Of a DNA stretch of 14,026 nucleotides, positions 1 to 8,889 are shown piece after piece (positions within the stretch are counted from its first letter, which is position 1; each line of letters opens with the position of its first letter). Location: NCBI RefSeq assembly GCF_000227135.1, contig NC_018228.1:1-14026 (forward strand), in the 5' to 3' direction. Both the position numbers and the translations under genes were made by a program. Source of the DNA: Leishmania donovani (taxonomy: Eukaryota; Euglenozoa; Kinetoplastea; Trypanosomatida; Trypanosomatidae). Below the pieces are notes generated by a model. It did not search any database. It worked only from the letters and a program-made list of their open reading frames with translations, and was not told the DNA's origin.

Positions 1-30
1 CTAACCCTAACCCTAACCCTAACCCTAACC
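1..30. repeat. Telomere repeat array (C-strand, 5 copies)
   Basis: Five exact tandem copies of CTAACC. This is the C-rich strand of the TTAGGG telomere repeat used by trypanosomatids and many other eukaryotes, read inward from the left chromosome end. Only 30 bases are present, so the true array is almost certainly cut short by assembly. Confidence 0.97.
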
Positions 31-115
31 AGCACACCAGTACACCGTCACGCCCCCGTCCTGTTGGAGAGGGTGTCGCGGTGCAAGGAATCAGTCGAGA
101 GAAAAACCCTAACCC
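31..115. repeat. Telomere-associated segment ending in a second telomere-like block
   Basis: About 75 bases of unique sequence lie between the terminal array and a second short telomeric block (CCCTAACCC, 107-115, preceded by a run of A). Leishmania ends are known to carry about 100-bp telomere-associated repeats with conserved blocks (LCTAS) interspersed with telomere hexamers. The position and structure fit one such unit, but I matched it by architecture only and did not verify the conserved blocks base by base. Confidence 0.55.
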
Positions 116-125
116 GTACCGGTAC
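116..125. repeat. 10-bp perfect palindrome at subtelomere boundary
   Basis: GTACCGGTAC is a perfect inverted repeat immediately after the second telomere-like block. It marks the change from telomere-associated sequence to ordinary subtelomere. A palindrome this short can occur by chance and no function is assigned. Confidence 0.5.
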
Positions 126-2041
126 CGAGTTATCGTTTTTATTAGGTTACTAACCTCTGGCACGCTTGTCGCTGCTCTTCAGAACGAAACGCACAATGCT
201 CTTCGATAAACGTGCTGAAATAGAAAAAAAAAACGAAAGATCTCGGCTACGTTTGCTGCCGTTGGCCTCACCTCGTCATGGCGCGTCGGTCCACCAAAGA
301 GGAGATGACTCATCGAGTGCGCGCACTTTCTAGCTCTTCCTTTCTGCCTCGTATTATACAAGTTTATCGGAAAATACGGTGGGTACTAGCCACCGGTAAT
401 CTAAAACCGTGCACCTGTCTGCATAAGTGCGTGCCCTGGATGAAGGGAGTGAAACTGCATCGACCGCCCACGGTAATCGCCGATCAGTCAGTAATGTGGC
501 TGCAGAGCTTTTTTTTGATGAAGTGAGGCTGAAGGCTTTCTGAGAGATTGTGCTCTATACGACAAGGAGGGAGAGCCTAACCCTTTTCATCCGAAAATTC
601 CTGACCCAAATCAAGGTGGGCGGAGGGTGGGAAGCGGAAAGTCAACGCCCACGCGGACACAATGAGCATCGACCGAAAACAAGCAGTGAGAGAAACGGGA
701 GTCTCCCAGGCTGGGAAGAAATGAGCCGAGGAGAAAAATGCACCAGATCCGAGGTACCGCAGCACAAGACGTACCAGGTGATACCTTTTTTCTTTCAGTT
801 TTTCCTCGTGAGATGGCAAAACACGCGGCAGAAAAGGCAGGAGAGATCCCGCTGGCTGGCGAAGAGGAGGAACATGAGAAGAGAGGCAGTCAACATCGGC
901 AAGGAGTCGAACTTTTTGCAGCTCATGTGTGCAGGTGCAGGTCGATGGATAGAACGCTAAGAGGCAATAGGGCAGGGTCACTTCACACCAAAAGTGTGAG
1001 CGATGGAGTTATATGTGCATGGTCGGATAGGTGTGCACACGTACGGCAGACACGAAGGCAGAAGAGAGGAATTCGGAGTTGTGGAGAGAAGGGGAAGTTG
1101 ATGGGGCAGCAGCAGCAGTCATAGCAACAGACGAAAGGCTACGCGGAACGGCTTCACGGAGAGAGCACATCAGAGAAGCCGAGAAGTGGAGAAGTGCAAC
1201 TGGTCTCGAGCGCAGTCGATGTGTCACGCGTTGAAGTGTGTGACGTCACCGAACCGCTACCGTGAGCACCAGAAACCCGTCTGTGACGAAGGCACCAAAG
1301 CAGATGCAGAAGGAAGCAAGACAAGATGGCATGAATCGCTCGCTTTACTTTGCCTCAGATGCGCTTGCTCAGTCTGTTTGCCGGCATCAGCTCAACACCG
1401 CCACTTGGGCAACTCTCTTCGACGGCACCTATGCGAGACCATGGCGGGGTGCTGTTGCTTTTGTTGGAAGATTTGCGGTATGGGTGCTGATCATTTCAAA
1501 ACAGTCCAACAATCAAGACGAAGAAAAAAGAGACGAAAGAGAAGAGAGACAAAACACGGTCAGCCACGCTAGCCATTCATCGGCACACCCACACGGCGAA
1601 CACAAAAGGCGCACCGCGAGAGAGAGAGAACGACGGAGCGTGTGGTGTGAGCAAAACAAAATTTCGCCTGATACAGAAAACAACAATAGAAAGAAGAGAT
1701 AGCTAAAGGACTTCAAAAGTGGAACATCACACTGACCACACGGTGACAAGGAGAACGAGACGGACAATGACGACAGACCCCATGGGAGCCGAAGCGAAAC
1801 TATAAGGGGTGTGAGAGAGGGCGAATTTCCTGCTGCCATGCGACCGCTGGCTGATGAGCGAGTCTTCTTTCTTTTTTTCTCGTTGTCACTGCAGCGATTG
1901 CACGCACGCACACATGTGGCCACCCTCTCACGGTTGTCTTCCATTGTTCGCTTTTTTTCTTTCTCGGCTCTTTTACTTTTGTCGCGTATCTTTGCCATCC
2001 GCCGTCATGGAATGTTGTCTTCTACCGGTATGTTTATCGAG

Positions 2042-2073
2042 TTTTTTTTTGGTGTGTGTGCGTGTGTGTGTGT
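2042..2073. repeat. T9 run followed by imperfect GT microsatellite
   Basis: Nine T (2042-2050) run into an imperfect (GT)n tract (2051-2073) broken by single CG and TC steps. It belongs to the segment of the subtelomere whose pyrimidine-rich strand is the + strand. Confidence 0.9.
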
Positions 2074-2141
2074 CTGTGCTGTGTCGTCGTTGCTCATAAA
2101 ACGTTCCCCGCGTTACTGCTGAGCTGTTCACATAATGCGTA

Positions 2142-2159
2142 TGTGTGTGTGTGTGTGTG
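2142..2159. repeat. (TG)9 microsatellite
   Basis: Nine uninterrupted TG dinucleotides, alternating purine-pyrimidine and so a likely polymorphic length marker. There is no coding context. Confidence 0.93.
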
Positions 2160-2234
2160 CTGTTTTGGTGCTCGTGGCACCTTCCGAGGCCGCCGGCGCT
2201 CACCCCATCCATGTACAGCGGGGGCACGCCCACA

Positions 2235-2245
2235 GGGGGGGGGGG
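2235..2245. repeat. G11 homopolymer
   Basis: Eleven consecutive G followed by AGGG. Homopolymer length here may be uncertain in the assembly, and the site is noncoding. Confidence 0.9.
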
Positions 2246-2343
2246 AGGGCAGCAGTGCAAGCACGTGAGCCGACGCCGAGCCTGCAGTGGCATTCGCGGT
2301 GATGTCGACACGTTCAATGAAGCTGTTAGACAAGGAAGCCAGT

Positions 2344-2361
2344 AAAAATAAAAATAAAAAT
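2344..2361. repeat. (AAAAAT)3 tandem repeat
   Basis: Three exact copies of AAAAAT form an AT-only island inside GC-rich sequence. No gene depends on it. Confidence 0.92.
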
Positions 2362-3242
2362 AAGCGTGCATGTGACGGCAGACACATAAGCAAAGAGAGA
2401 GCAGCGGGATGACGGAGTCACGAGAAAGAGAAGAGCAAAACAAAAGACAGCACGTCGCTGTGCGTTGAATGCGAAGGTCTCCGCGCTCGTGACTGCATCA
2501 CCAGCAGCAGCCTCATCGTTGGTCAACGAAGGGAAAGGAAAAAAGAAGGGACAGAGTCGCCCTCGGCTCAATCGCGCATAGGCATGGCAGTCAGCGATGG
2601 AGGAGGAAAAGCGAAGTAGTGCCGCCAATCAACTCAACAAAGCCTGACCGTCGCCAAGACATGACGCTAAAGGGGGCGGCGCACCACGCGATGGAGACGA
2701 CACTGTTAGGTAGCGGAAAAGTAGGGCGAAAGGGGCAAGGGATTCAGAAACGAAAACAGACAGTACAGAATGAGATGGGCAGAGACGCACACGGGAGGAG
2801 GAGAAAGAGAGACGGATTACATGAAACAGACCACGGATGGATGTTGCGAACCGAAAATGGAGCACAACGAGGGAAACAAGGTTACAAGAGAGATCAGAGG
2901 CATGACAAGCAGCGCCGTTCTGCTCGCTACCGCCGTTTCCTCTGTCTGTCTCTCTCTATCTGTCACCGTCGTCTTTCTTTTCCATGCTCCTTTCGCTGCT
3001 GCGTCGCTGTGCTGTGCACCCCAGATCCAAAGAGAGCGAGAGACAGAGAGAGCAGAAAGAAAGGAAAGAGACCGACGGAAGGAGAGAGTGCAGAGGAGAG
3101 GCAACACACATAAGGCAGACACAAGAAAAATATGCAGCAAGAGAGGGAGGGGCACAGCTAAAGGTCACAGAAAAAGAGAGAAGGGGGGAGAGGGCAGTGC
3201 ATACTTGAAGCATACGCGCGCTCTCGCTCTCTCGCGCAAAGG

Positions 3243-3256
3243 CACACACACACACA
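3243..3256. repeat. (CA)7 microsatellite
   Basis: Seven uninterrupted CA units, then TACACATA, followed shortly by G-rich sequence at 3271-3293 with runs of five, six and four G. Noncoding subtelomere. Confidence 0.9.
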
Positions 3257-3661
3257 TACACATAGATGTCGGGGGAGGGGGGAAAGCAAGGGGAGCGGAA
3301 GAAGAGAGCTGAAACGTGAAAACGCCGGAAGACGGTGTGAAGTGGACGAAGAACAGTAACTAGAAGCTGTGCAGCCCAACGCAAAGAAAAAATGCTTTTG
3401 TGTTCAGCGTGTGCGTTCTACGGAGAACAGGGCAACGCACAGACGCACGGACAGCCACATATTCGGGTGCAAAGTCGCGATTCAGTTCGCGCAAAGAGAA
3501 AATGGGGCGATGTGGTCGACGTGAGCGCACGTCAGCAGTAGCGGGCCGACTGGAGAGAGGTGAGAAGGGCAAGGGAAGCAAGGCGGCAGAGGCGATGTCT
3601 CTGCAGAGTCGCTTGGTCACTGATGTGCTATTCTTCTCTTGTTCGCCTCTCCCCCCCCCGT

Positions 3662-4663
3662 CTACTCGCGCGAGGAGTACGCATCTGCATCGGAGTCGGA
3701 GTCGTCGTAGGAGTTGTATATGCTGGTGCCTCGGAAAGAGTTGCGACGGCTCAGCCCGAGCTCCGACTGAGTGGGAATAGCGCCCTGGTTGTCATACTGG
3801 GATCCGATGATATTACGGCGGCGCTTCTCCTCTTTGTTGCGGCGGCGGATGCAGCAGCAGCACCAGATGCTAATGATGAGAGCAATCAGGATGATATAGA
3901 GCACGACGGCGATGACGAGGCTGCCCCACCATGGGAACGTTTCGTTGCACTTCGGGAGGATCCAGCGGCTCTGCGAGTCTACCTCGACCTTTTTGCCGCA
4001 GTACGTGTACGTGTGGCCGGAGCTGCTAACGAAGGGAATGGCGCTGCCGCCCGGGAAGGTGGGCACAAGCCGATTCACGCCATCGGAGTCGGCGTAGACG
4101 TAGTACTCGCAGAGAAAATGCGTAAATGACGTGGACACCTCCGTGTTCACCCACTTCCCGGAGGGCTGCATAACGACCAGGCGCTTACCCCAGTAGCTCA
4201 AGTTTCCCCAGGAGCGCGGGTAGTTGGTCTCGAAATTGGTGTAGGAGCCCGGCACAGCAGTGGTCCTGTCCACTGGAGTCGAGTCATCGTTTACGCCCCA
4301 GTAGTTGACACCGCGCAGGAACAGCGGGCGGGTGGTGCGGAAGAGCCCGCGGTACCACCGCCACTCGCACTGGGTTCCCGCGCACACCGCCTGCTCCGTC
4401 ATGCCGCCAAGGGGGATGTTGCCGCTAATGCCCTCGCGTTGATAGGCGCTCTGGAGAGCCTCTTGAATAGAGGCGGAGGTCGACATGGCCGTGTGCGACG
4501 CCGCGTCCTGCAACTTGCAGAAATCGATTTCTAGGGGATCGAAGGCAAAGGCACCACTGCCGGCGCTGCGCGCGGCATACGTTGTCGAGTAGGCATGCGT
4601 CATTGCCGGTGCAAGGCACGCGAGCGCCGCCGCGACCAGCACGAAGACGAGAGCGCAGCGCAT
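3662..4663 (-). CDS. Type I membrane protein with C-type lectin-like ectodomain
   Basis: 333 aa; no assigned function. Residues 1-24 form a clear signal peptide (hydrophobic 4-20, likely cut after THA24). The ectodomain (25-245) has six cysteines (49, 94, 99, 185, 222, 239) and N-glycosylation sequons at N154 and N240. Residues about 95-190 resemble a C-type lectin-like domain: a W-x-W pair at 101-103, YTNF at 141-144 before a Pro at 149, G-K-W at 169-171 and FLCEY at 183-187. The calcium and sugar motifs are degenerate (NYP instead of EPN, WVN instead of WND), so binding is uncertain. One transmembrane helix spans about 246-267, followed by CCCC (268-271, possible palmitoylation), a basic stretch (272-283) and a tail ending in an Asp/Ser-rich segment. 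The start is secure because the signal peptide begins at this Met. This is the last gene before the telomere. The lectin-like call is inferred from motifs only. Confidence 0.9.
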   Translation of the reverse strand: MRCALVFVLVAAALACLAPAMTHAYSTTYAARSAGSGAFAFDPLEIDFCKLQDAASHTAMSTSASIQEALQSAYQREGISGNIPLGGMTEQAVCAGTQCEWRWYRGLFRTTRPLFLRGVNYWGVNDDSTPVDRTTAVPGSYTNFETNYPRSWGNLSYWGKRLVVMQPSGKWVNTEVSTSFTHFLCEYYVYADSDGVNRLVPTFPGGSAIPFVSSSGHTYTYCGKKVEVDSQSRWILPKCNETFPWWGSLVIAVVLYIILIALIISIWCCCCIRRRNKEEKRRRNIIGSQYDNQGAIPTQSELGLSRRNSFRGTSIYNSYDDSDSDADAYSSRE

Positions 4664-4710
4664 CTTGTCAGCAGCGCGAGAGAGACAAGCGGGGAAAACG
4701 AGGAGAGAAA
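4664..4710 (-). promoter_or_regulatory. Candidate trans-splice acceptor of the membrane-protein gene
   Basis: On the sense strand a pyrimidine-rich tract (about 4672-4710) is followed by a single AG at 4665-4664, which touches the ATG directly. There is no other AG between tract and ATG. If this AG is used, the mature mRNA would be spliced leader joined straight to the start codon. An acceptor further upstream is possible. Confidence 0.5.
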
Positions 4711-5229
4711 TAGTGTACGAAATGGACGGGAACGCAGACGGTGGACGAACAAGTGGAGATGCGTGAGCCGGCGATGAATGTCGGGCGTGAGGGCCGAGGG
4801 GGAAGAGGGGGAAAAGGACAGTTGGCCAAGAAGCCGAAAACGAATATGAAAGGAACGTTGAAGGTCAAGCACAGCCCCCCCCCCCCTCCGCACCGCTGGT
4901 TGAAACGCTGGTGCGCGCCGGAGAAGAACCAACGAAAACAAGAAAAGTAAGGAAGCGAGAGAACAGAGAAGGAGAAAGGCGGAGCAGTGGTTGCGTCAAG
5001 GGTCCGCTAGGACTTCACGGGGTACGCACAGGTGCAGCGGGCAAGTGGGGATACGATGGGGCTCATGCGTGGCAGGGGAGGGTGGGAAGAAAGAAGAGGG
5101 AGGGAGTGTGGAAGAGGGTAGAGGTGTTTTCTGTGAGTAATAGCACAGGCAATCCGTCTCACGGGAGAGATGAGGGTGGATGCAGAGTCGCGGCCACGTG
5201 GCGAGTATGAGAGGTGTGGTGCACGCTCC
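4711..5229. other. Intergenic region with C12 homopolymer
   Basis: About 520 bases without a supportable gene. The + strand is purine-rich over most of it, and a run of 12 C sits at 4875-4886. It should contain the poly(A) site of whatever transcript lies upstream (the small ORF or the nuclease gene) and the 5' flank of the membrane-protein gene. No element was recognised. Confidence 0.7.
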
Positions 5230-5502
5230 TCACATGTCGGTCCCAAGGCTGTTTTCCCTAGTGTTGTAGGTGATGTCTGAGCGAGGAGCAGCATCCTGAG
5301 GGCGCATGGGGAGAGGAGGAGCACAGCCGTGGGGGTACTTGCACGCTTTCATGCGCCGTTGACGGAGCTGTGCAAAGTGAGCCACACTAGGCGAGTGGCA
5401 GACGCCAGCGAAGGGCGTGGTGGTTAGGAGCGCGGGGATTGTGAGCAGTCGCCGTTTTGTGCTCTCTCGTTGCTGCAGCAGCCACTTTTCCTCGTCGCCC
5501 AT
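5230..5502 (-). CDS. Possible overlooked small protein, 90 aa, unknown function
   Basis: An ATG-initiated 90-codon frame between two accepted genes and on their strand. Unlike other intergenic frames it is not a translated microsatellite: composition is mixed, with a charged N-terminus (MGDEEKW), a hydrophobic middle (about 19-33), three cysteines (35, 54, 60) and a basic QLRQRR segment at 45-50. About two thirds of its codons end in G or C by my count. An in-frame stop lies just upstream of the ATG, so it does not extend. Two AG dinucleotides (5522-5521, 5519-5518) follow a short weak pyrimidine stretch about 15-18 bases upstream. There is no signal peptide and no recognised domain. It lies 247 bases downstream of the nuclease stop codon. 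It could instead be chance coding-like sequence in the nuclease 3' UTR. Confidence 0.4.
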   Translation of the reverse strand: MGDEEKWLLQQRESTKRRLLTIPALLTTTPFAGVCHSPSVAHFAQLRQRRMKACKYPHGCAPPLPMRPQDAAPRSDITYNTRENSLGTDM

Positions 5503-5749
5503 TCGATGCGCTCGAATCTTCTATGGATGGAGGTTGTCGTCTGCACAACCAGGCGCGAGCAGTGATGATGCCCCGCGTGTCAGTGAGGACGCATGCGTGC
5601 GGTGCGGCACAATGGGCTTGTCTGTCTCCCGTGTGTGAGCATGGAAAGACAAACAACCACCAGCGACAACAACTCCTCGAACCAGCGAGGAATCCAGTAG
5701 AGGCACACAGGCACGGACACGCTGAGCACGCACTCTCACCACTATGCGC

Positions 5750-7411
5750 CTAGTCTTTCAACGTTCGTGCGGCGACATCGGGGAAGGAGTCGATCCAGGA
5801 GATGTCGATGAAGAGCGGGAGGTGGTGAGAAGGCAGTTTGTGGTTAGGAAAAAGTTGCGCCTCGTTCACCTCTTCATCCTCAGGAACGTCCAGCACCTGA
5901 TGCAGGGCGAGCGTGCTGGGGTCGTAGAAAATGAAGTCCTGTGTGTTGTACGTGATGCCTTTCGCCTTTCGGCTCTCCTTCAAGAGCGCAAGCTGGTCGA
6001 CCCTGACGGCGGTGTCAGACAGCGCTGGTGCAGGGGCTGGCGATGGCGCCGGTGCAGTAGCAGCCGCAGCAGCAACCGTGTCAGCAGGCGGCGGTGTCGC
6101 CATCTCTGGCGCAGCTTTTGGCGTCGTCAGCTGCTGCTGCTGCTTCTTGTGAGCTCGTGCTTCGATCTCGTCGCGCACAAGCCGCACTTTGGAGAAGACG
6201 CCATGGTAGCCGCCCGCGTCCGTGCGCCGGAAACGCTGGATCTCCACCTCGGCCTTGTAGGCTTTGTCGGAGCGGTGAGCCTGCTCCGCGTTCTTGGTGT
6301 AGTACGTGTCATAGGCGGCGGCGCGGGCGTCGTCTCGGTAGTGCCACGCCGTCCAGCGTGGACCGCCAACCAGGTCATGCGTGGAAAATAATTTGTCGCG
6401 CAGGAGCTCCACGCACGGCTCATCGTCCGCTTGATTGTTCAGGTCGCCACAGACGATGTGCGACTGATGCGAGCGATCTGCGTCGTTTCGGCCGAGGGCA
6501 TCAAGTATCGTGAGCACTTGTCGTGCCTCGTGCAGCCGGACGTCGGCCGCCTCTGCCGTTGCCCCCGCGGTGAGTTGCACGCAAGCGACGTAGAGGGTCA
6601 TGTTTGTGACCTTGTCCCGCATGCCGACGAAGTGCGCAAAGTGGAAGCGCTGGCCGATGTCGCGGCCGGGCATCATGAGCGGGAAGAAGCGGCCCTTGTG
6701 AAACAGGAGCACGTTGCCGATGTCCTCCTCCTCGGCGATCTTGCCCTGGTTGGCCGCAGCGGCGGCATTGTCACCCTTGCGGAGTGCCCGCACCTGGGCA
6801 CCACGACTGGACTGGTAGAGCGTGCCGTAGCCGAGGTAACGCACGTATCGCCACAACTCGGTGTTGAAAAAGGTCCGCTTCACCTCGTTCAAGCAGGCAA
6901 TATCGGGGTCGTAGCACCGCAGCAGCTCCACAATGTGCTTGCGACGGTGCTCCGGCGTGAGGAAGGGTGGGAGCTCCTTGTCGATGGAGGGGTCGTAGTC
7001 GCAGAAGGCGTTGGGGTCGTCGCATTCCGGGTTGCGCGTAAACTCGGGCACGCGCACCCGCACCGCCTCGACGGGGGTGGTGTGGCTGGGCCCCCAGGCG
7101 TCTGTCATCATGTTGAAGCTCATCAGGCGGAACCAGTCACGCCGTGAGAGGCTCGTCGACAGCTGAGAGACGGGCGCCTTCACCCACTTGCGCTTCAGCG
7201 GAGGCTCGCGCTCCGCCTCCATCTTCTCCGCTTGCATCTCACGCGCCAGCAGGCTCGACATCTTCGCCTCCAGCGCGCTCTGCGTGATCTGCGCGTCCAT
7301 GATGGAGGGGCGGATCGTTGTGCGCGTGCCGGTGTCCCGCATCAGACCCAGGACCGGGCCACCGCTCACCAGTGGCGGATCATTCAGCAGCGCTGAGCAG
7401 CGTCTCAACAT
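5750..7411 (-). CDS. Endonuclease/exonuclease/phosphatase (CCR4/PDE12-like) protein
   Basis: 553 aa. The EEP-fold metal-dependent phosphodiesterase motifs appear in order: SFN with N100, NEV with metal-binding E176, GDLNN with D323 and N325, QDFIFYDP with D492, and a final PSHHLPL with H530. The arrangement resembles the CCR4/nocturnin/PDE12 branch, whose members remove poly(A) or 2'-5' adenylates. The usual final motif is SDH, and here the Asp is His (H529). A long insertion separates the fourth and fifth motifs and includes a Gln/Ala/Pro-rich low-complexity stretch (about 421-466). The N-terminus (MLRRCSALLN) resembles a short trypanosomatid mitochondrial presequence, but Met24 and Met38 are alternative starts that would remove it. 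Substrate and location are inferred; the family assignment is firm. Confidence 0.92.
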   Translation of the reverse strand: MLRRCSALLNDPPLVSGGPVLGLMRDTGTRTTIRPSIMDAQITQSALEAKMSSLLAREMQAEKMEAEREPPLKRKWVKAPVSQLSTSLSRRDWFRLMSFNMMTDAWGPSHTTPVEAVRVRVPEFTRNPECDDPNAFCDYDPSIDKELPPFLTPEHRRKHIVELLRCYDPDIACLNEVKRTFFNTELWRYVRYLGYGTLYQSSRGAQVRALRKGDNAAAAANQGKIAEEEDIGNVLLFHKGRFFPLMMPGRDIGQRFHFAHFVGMRDKVTNMTLYVACVQLTAGATAEAADVRLHEARQVLTILDALGRNDADRSHQSHIVCGDLNNQADDEPCVELLRDKLFSTHDLVGGPRWTAWHYRDDARAAAYDTYYTKNAEQAHRSDKAYKAEVEIQRFRRTDAGGYHGVFSKVRLVRDEIEARAHKKQQQQLTTPKAAPEMATPPPADTVAAAAATAPAPSPAPAPALSDTAVRVDQLALLKESRKAKGITYNTQDFIFYDPSTLALHQVLDVPEDEEVNEAQLFPNHKLPSHHLPLFIDISWIDSFPDVAARTLKD

Positions 7412-7440
7412 CTACAGAAGGGGAGGGAGGTGAAGGAAAT
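7412..7440 (-). promoter_or_regulatory. Candidate trans-splice acceptor of the EEP gene
   Basis: The sense strand carries a strong pyrimidine tract (CCTCCCTCCCCTTCTG) ending in TAG that abuts the ATG. The AG at 7413-7412 is the only one after the tract. Use of this site would leave no gene-derived 5' UTR. Confidence 0.55.
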
Positions 7441-7582
7441 CACTGCATGAGGCAAGCGACGCTCGAAGATGGCGAAGCACGGTCCGCTCTGGGCGTCTGT
7501 GCGTAGGTGGGTCGGTGTGAGCGAGGCGTTTGCAGAGGGAATACTTCACAGTCCAGAGCAGACGAATAAGCGGAGGGAGGAA

Positions 7583-7593
7583 GGGGGGGGGGG
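7583..7593. repeat. G11 homopolymer
   Basis: Eleven consecutive G after a GGAGGGAGGAA purine stretch, about 170 bases upstream of the EEP start codon. Its length may be uncertain in the assembly. Confidence 0.9.
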
Positions 7594-8889
7594 CACTGAT
7601 GCAGCGGCACATGTCGCCCACAGAAGTACGCGAGAAGACGGGGGAGAGAGGAAGAGCAGGATAGACGGTCGTGAAGGATGAGAGGAAAAGGGCACAAGAC
7701 GGCAAGACACGTTCGTGTGTGACTTTCAGAGGCACACAGAGGTATGTGCAAGCACACGTAGTACAGTGTGCAATCAGCAGCCCGCGCGCCTTTCTCTCTC
7801 TCTCAGCAGAACATCTCTACCCTTGCGCCATCTGTTGATGCCGTTGAGGAGGCCTCCAGCTGCTGCGCCCCTGGCAGCTGCACCGGCGGCACGTGAATAC
7901 CCCGCCCACCCTGGCCTCTACTTGTCCTTCTACGCGGGGGCGAGGTGACGTTGTGCGCATGTGGCGGTCGTCTTTTCCCTTTCCCGTCTTCCGTGAGCGG
8001 AGGAGGGGTCGAGTGCGCGAAGATGTCCAAAGGACAGTAGAGGAGAGGGCGCAGACGGCAAGGGCCTCACGACAGGCACACAGACGACCACAGATGCGCC
8101 GTGTTGGTTGAGCGAGGCGTGAGAGAGGGAGCGAGAAGCCGAAGAGACAAGACATAAAAACATCAAGAACGGGACAGAGCTAAAACGTATGCCATCACAG
8201 ACACACACGCACAGGCACATATACATGGAGAGAGAGGGAGGCAACGACTTGTTCGCGACCGCCCCTCCACAAGCGTATTGTCGTGGGCAACAGCGGGGAG
8301 GTCTGTTTCTAAGCCGCTGGAGCTGGACGTGCGTCGGAGAGCTGGATGGTACAGAGGCCAGCGGCACTGTTGTTGCCAGTGCTGGATACAGACGTTGCTC
8401 ATGGACAGATGCAGAGAGGTAGAGAGTGAGGGGTCGCACGGGGCACGCAGAAAGAATGTCCGCATGGATGATGAAGCAGCACCCACACATCCAGTACACA
8501 AAAGCACCGCCCGAATCGATGAGGCCAAGAAAGAAGAGGAGCAACGGCCATCGACTGCAGCTGCGTGGGGCTGCGGCTGAGGCAGTGGGGGGAGGGAGGG
8601 GAGTTGCATCTACGTCTAACATGATAGGAGAGAGAGAAAAAAACCGAACGGTACGCCACACGCACACACACGGACAGACAGGCAGAGGGCACAAGAGAGC
8701 GAAAGCGGAAAGAGGGGAGCGAAAGCGATGAAAGAGAGCGTCCCAGTCTAAAACAGCGGCGACCGAAAACACGAGAGCGGTCACCACGAACAGAGAGGGC
8801 TTGAGCCCACCAAAGCCGGCAAAGGACCGGAAGCATCATACAGCGCCTCGAACGAAGCACCTGCACGGCAGCACCGGTGTTGATGGCCA

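Larger units (their letters stand above)
126..3661. other. Gene-poor subtelomere, including the 3' flank of the first gene
   Basis: No convincing gene was found in these 3.5 kb. The first part (about 126-560) is comparatively AT-rich. Most of 600-1800 and 2360-3600 is purine-rich on the + strand, so pyrimidine-rich in the direction of leftward transcription, like the intergenic DNA further in. The stretch 1850-2180 has the opposite bias. Open frames here encode runs of Arg/Lys/Glu or Ser/Leu/Cys that simply translate the GA, CT and GT repeats. The bases next to 3661 must be the 3' UTR of the membrane-protein gene, and its poly(A) site cannot be placed by eye. Confidence 0.75.

Noticed and set aside
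278..526. 82-codon + strand frame near the telomere
   Set aside because: It is ATG-started and not repetitive, but points against local transcription, overlaps another frame and has no recognisable feature. Conservation would be needed to revive it.
576..583. Isolated CCTAACCC as an interstitial telomere repeat
   Set aside because: A single eight-base match is within chance expectation.
6431..7147. 238-codon + strand frame antisense to the EEP gene
   Set aside because: Mirror frame of a GC-rich gene. The EEP motifs lie on the minus strand.
7930..8787. 285-codon minus-strand open frame between the kinesin and EEP genes
   Set aside because: It starts with GTG, is dominated by Ser, Leu, Cys, Arg and Pro, and contains CVCVC from a CA repeat. 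It is a translated pyrimidine-rich 3' UTR.
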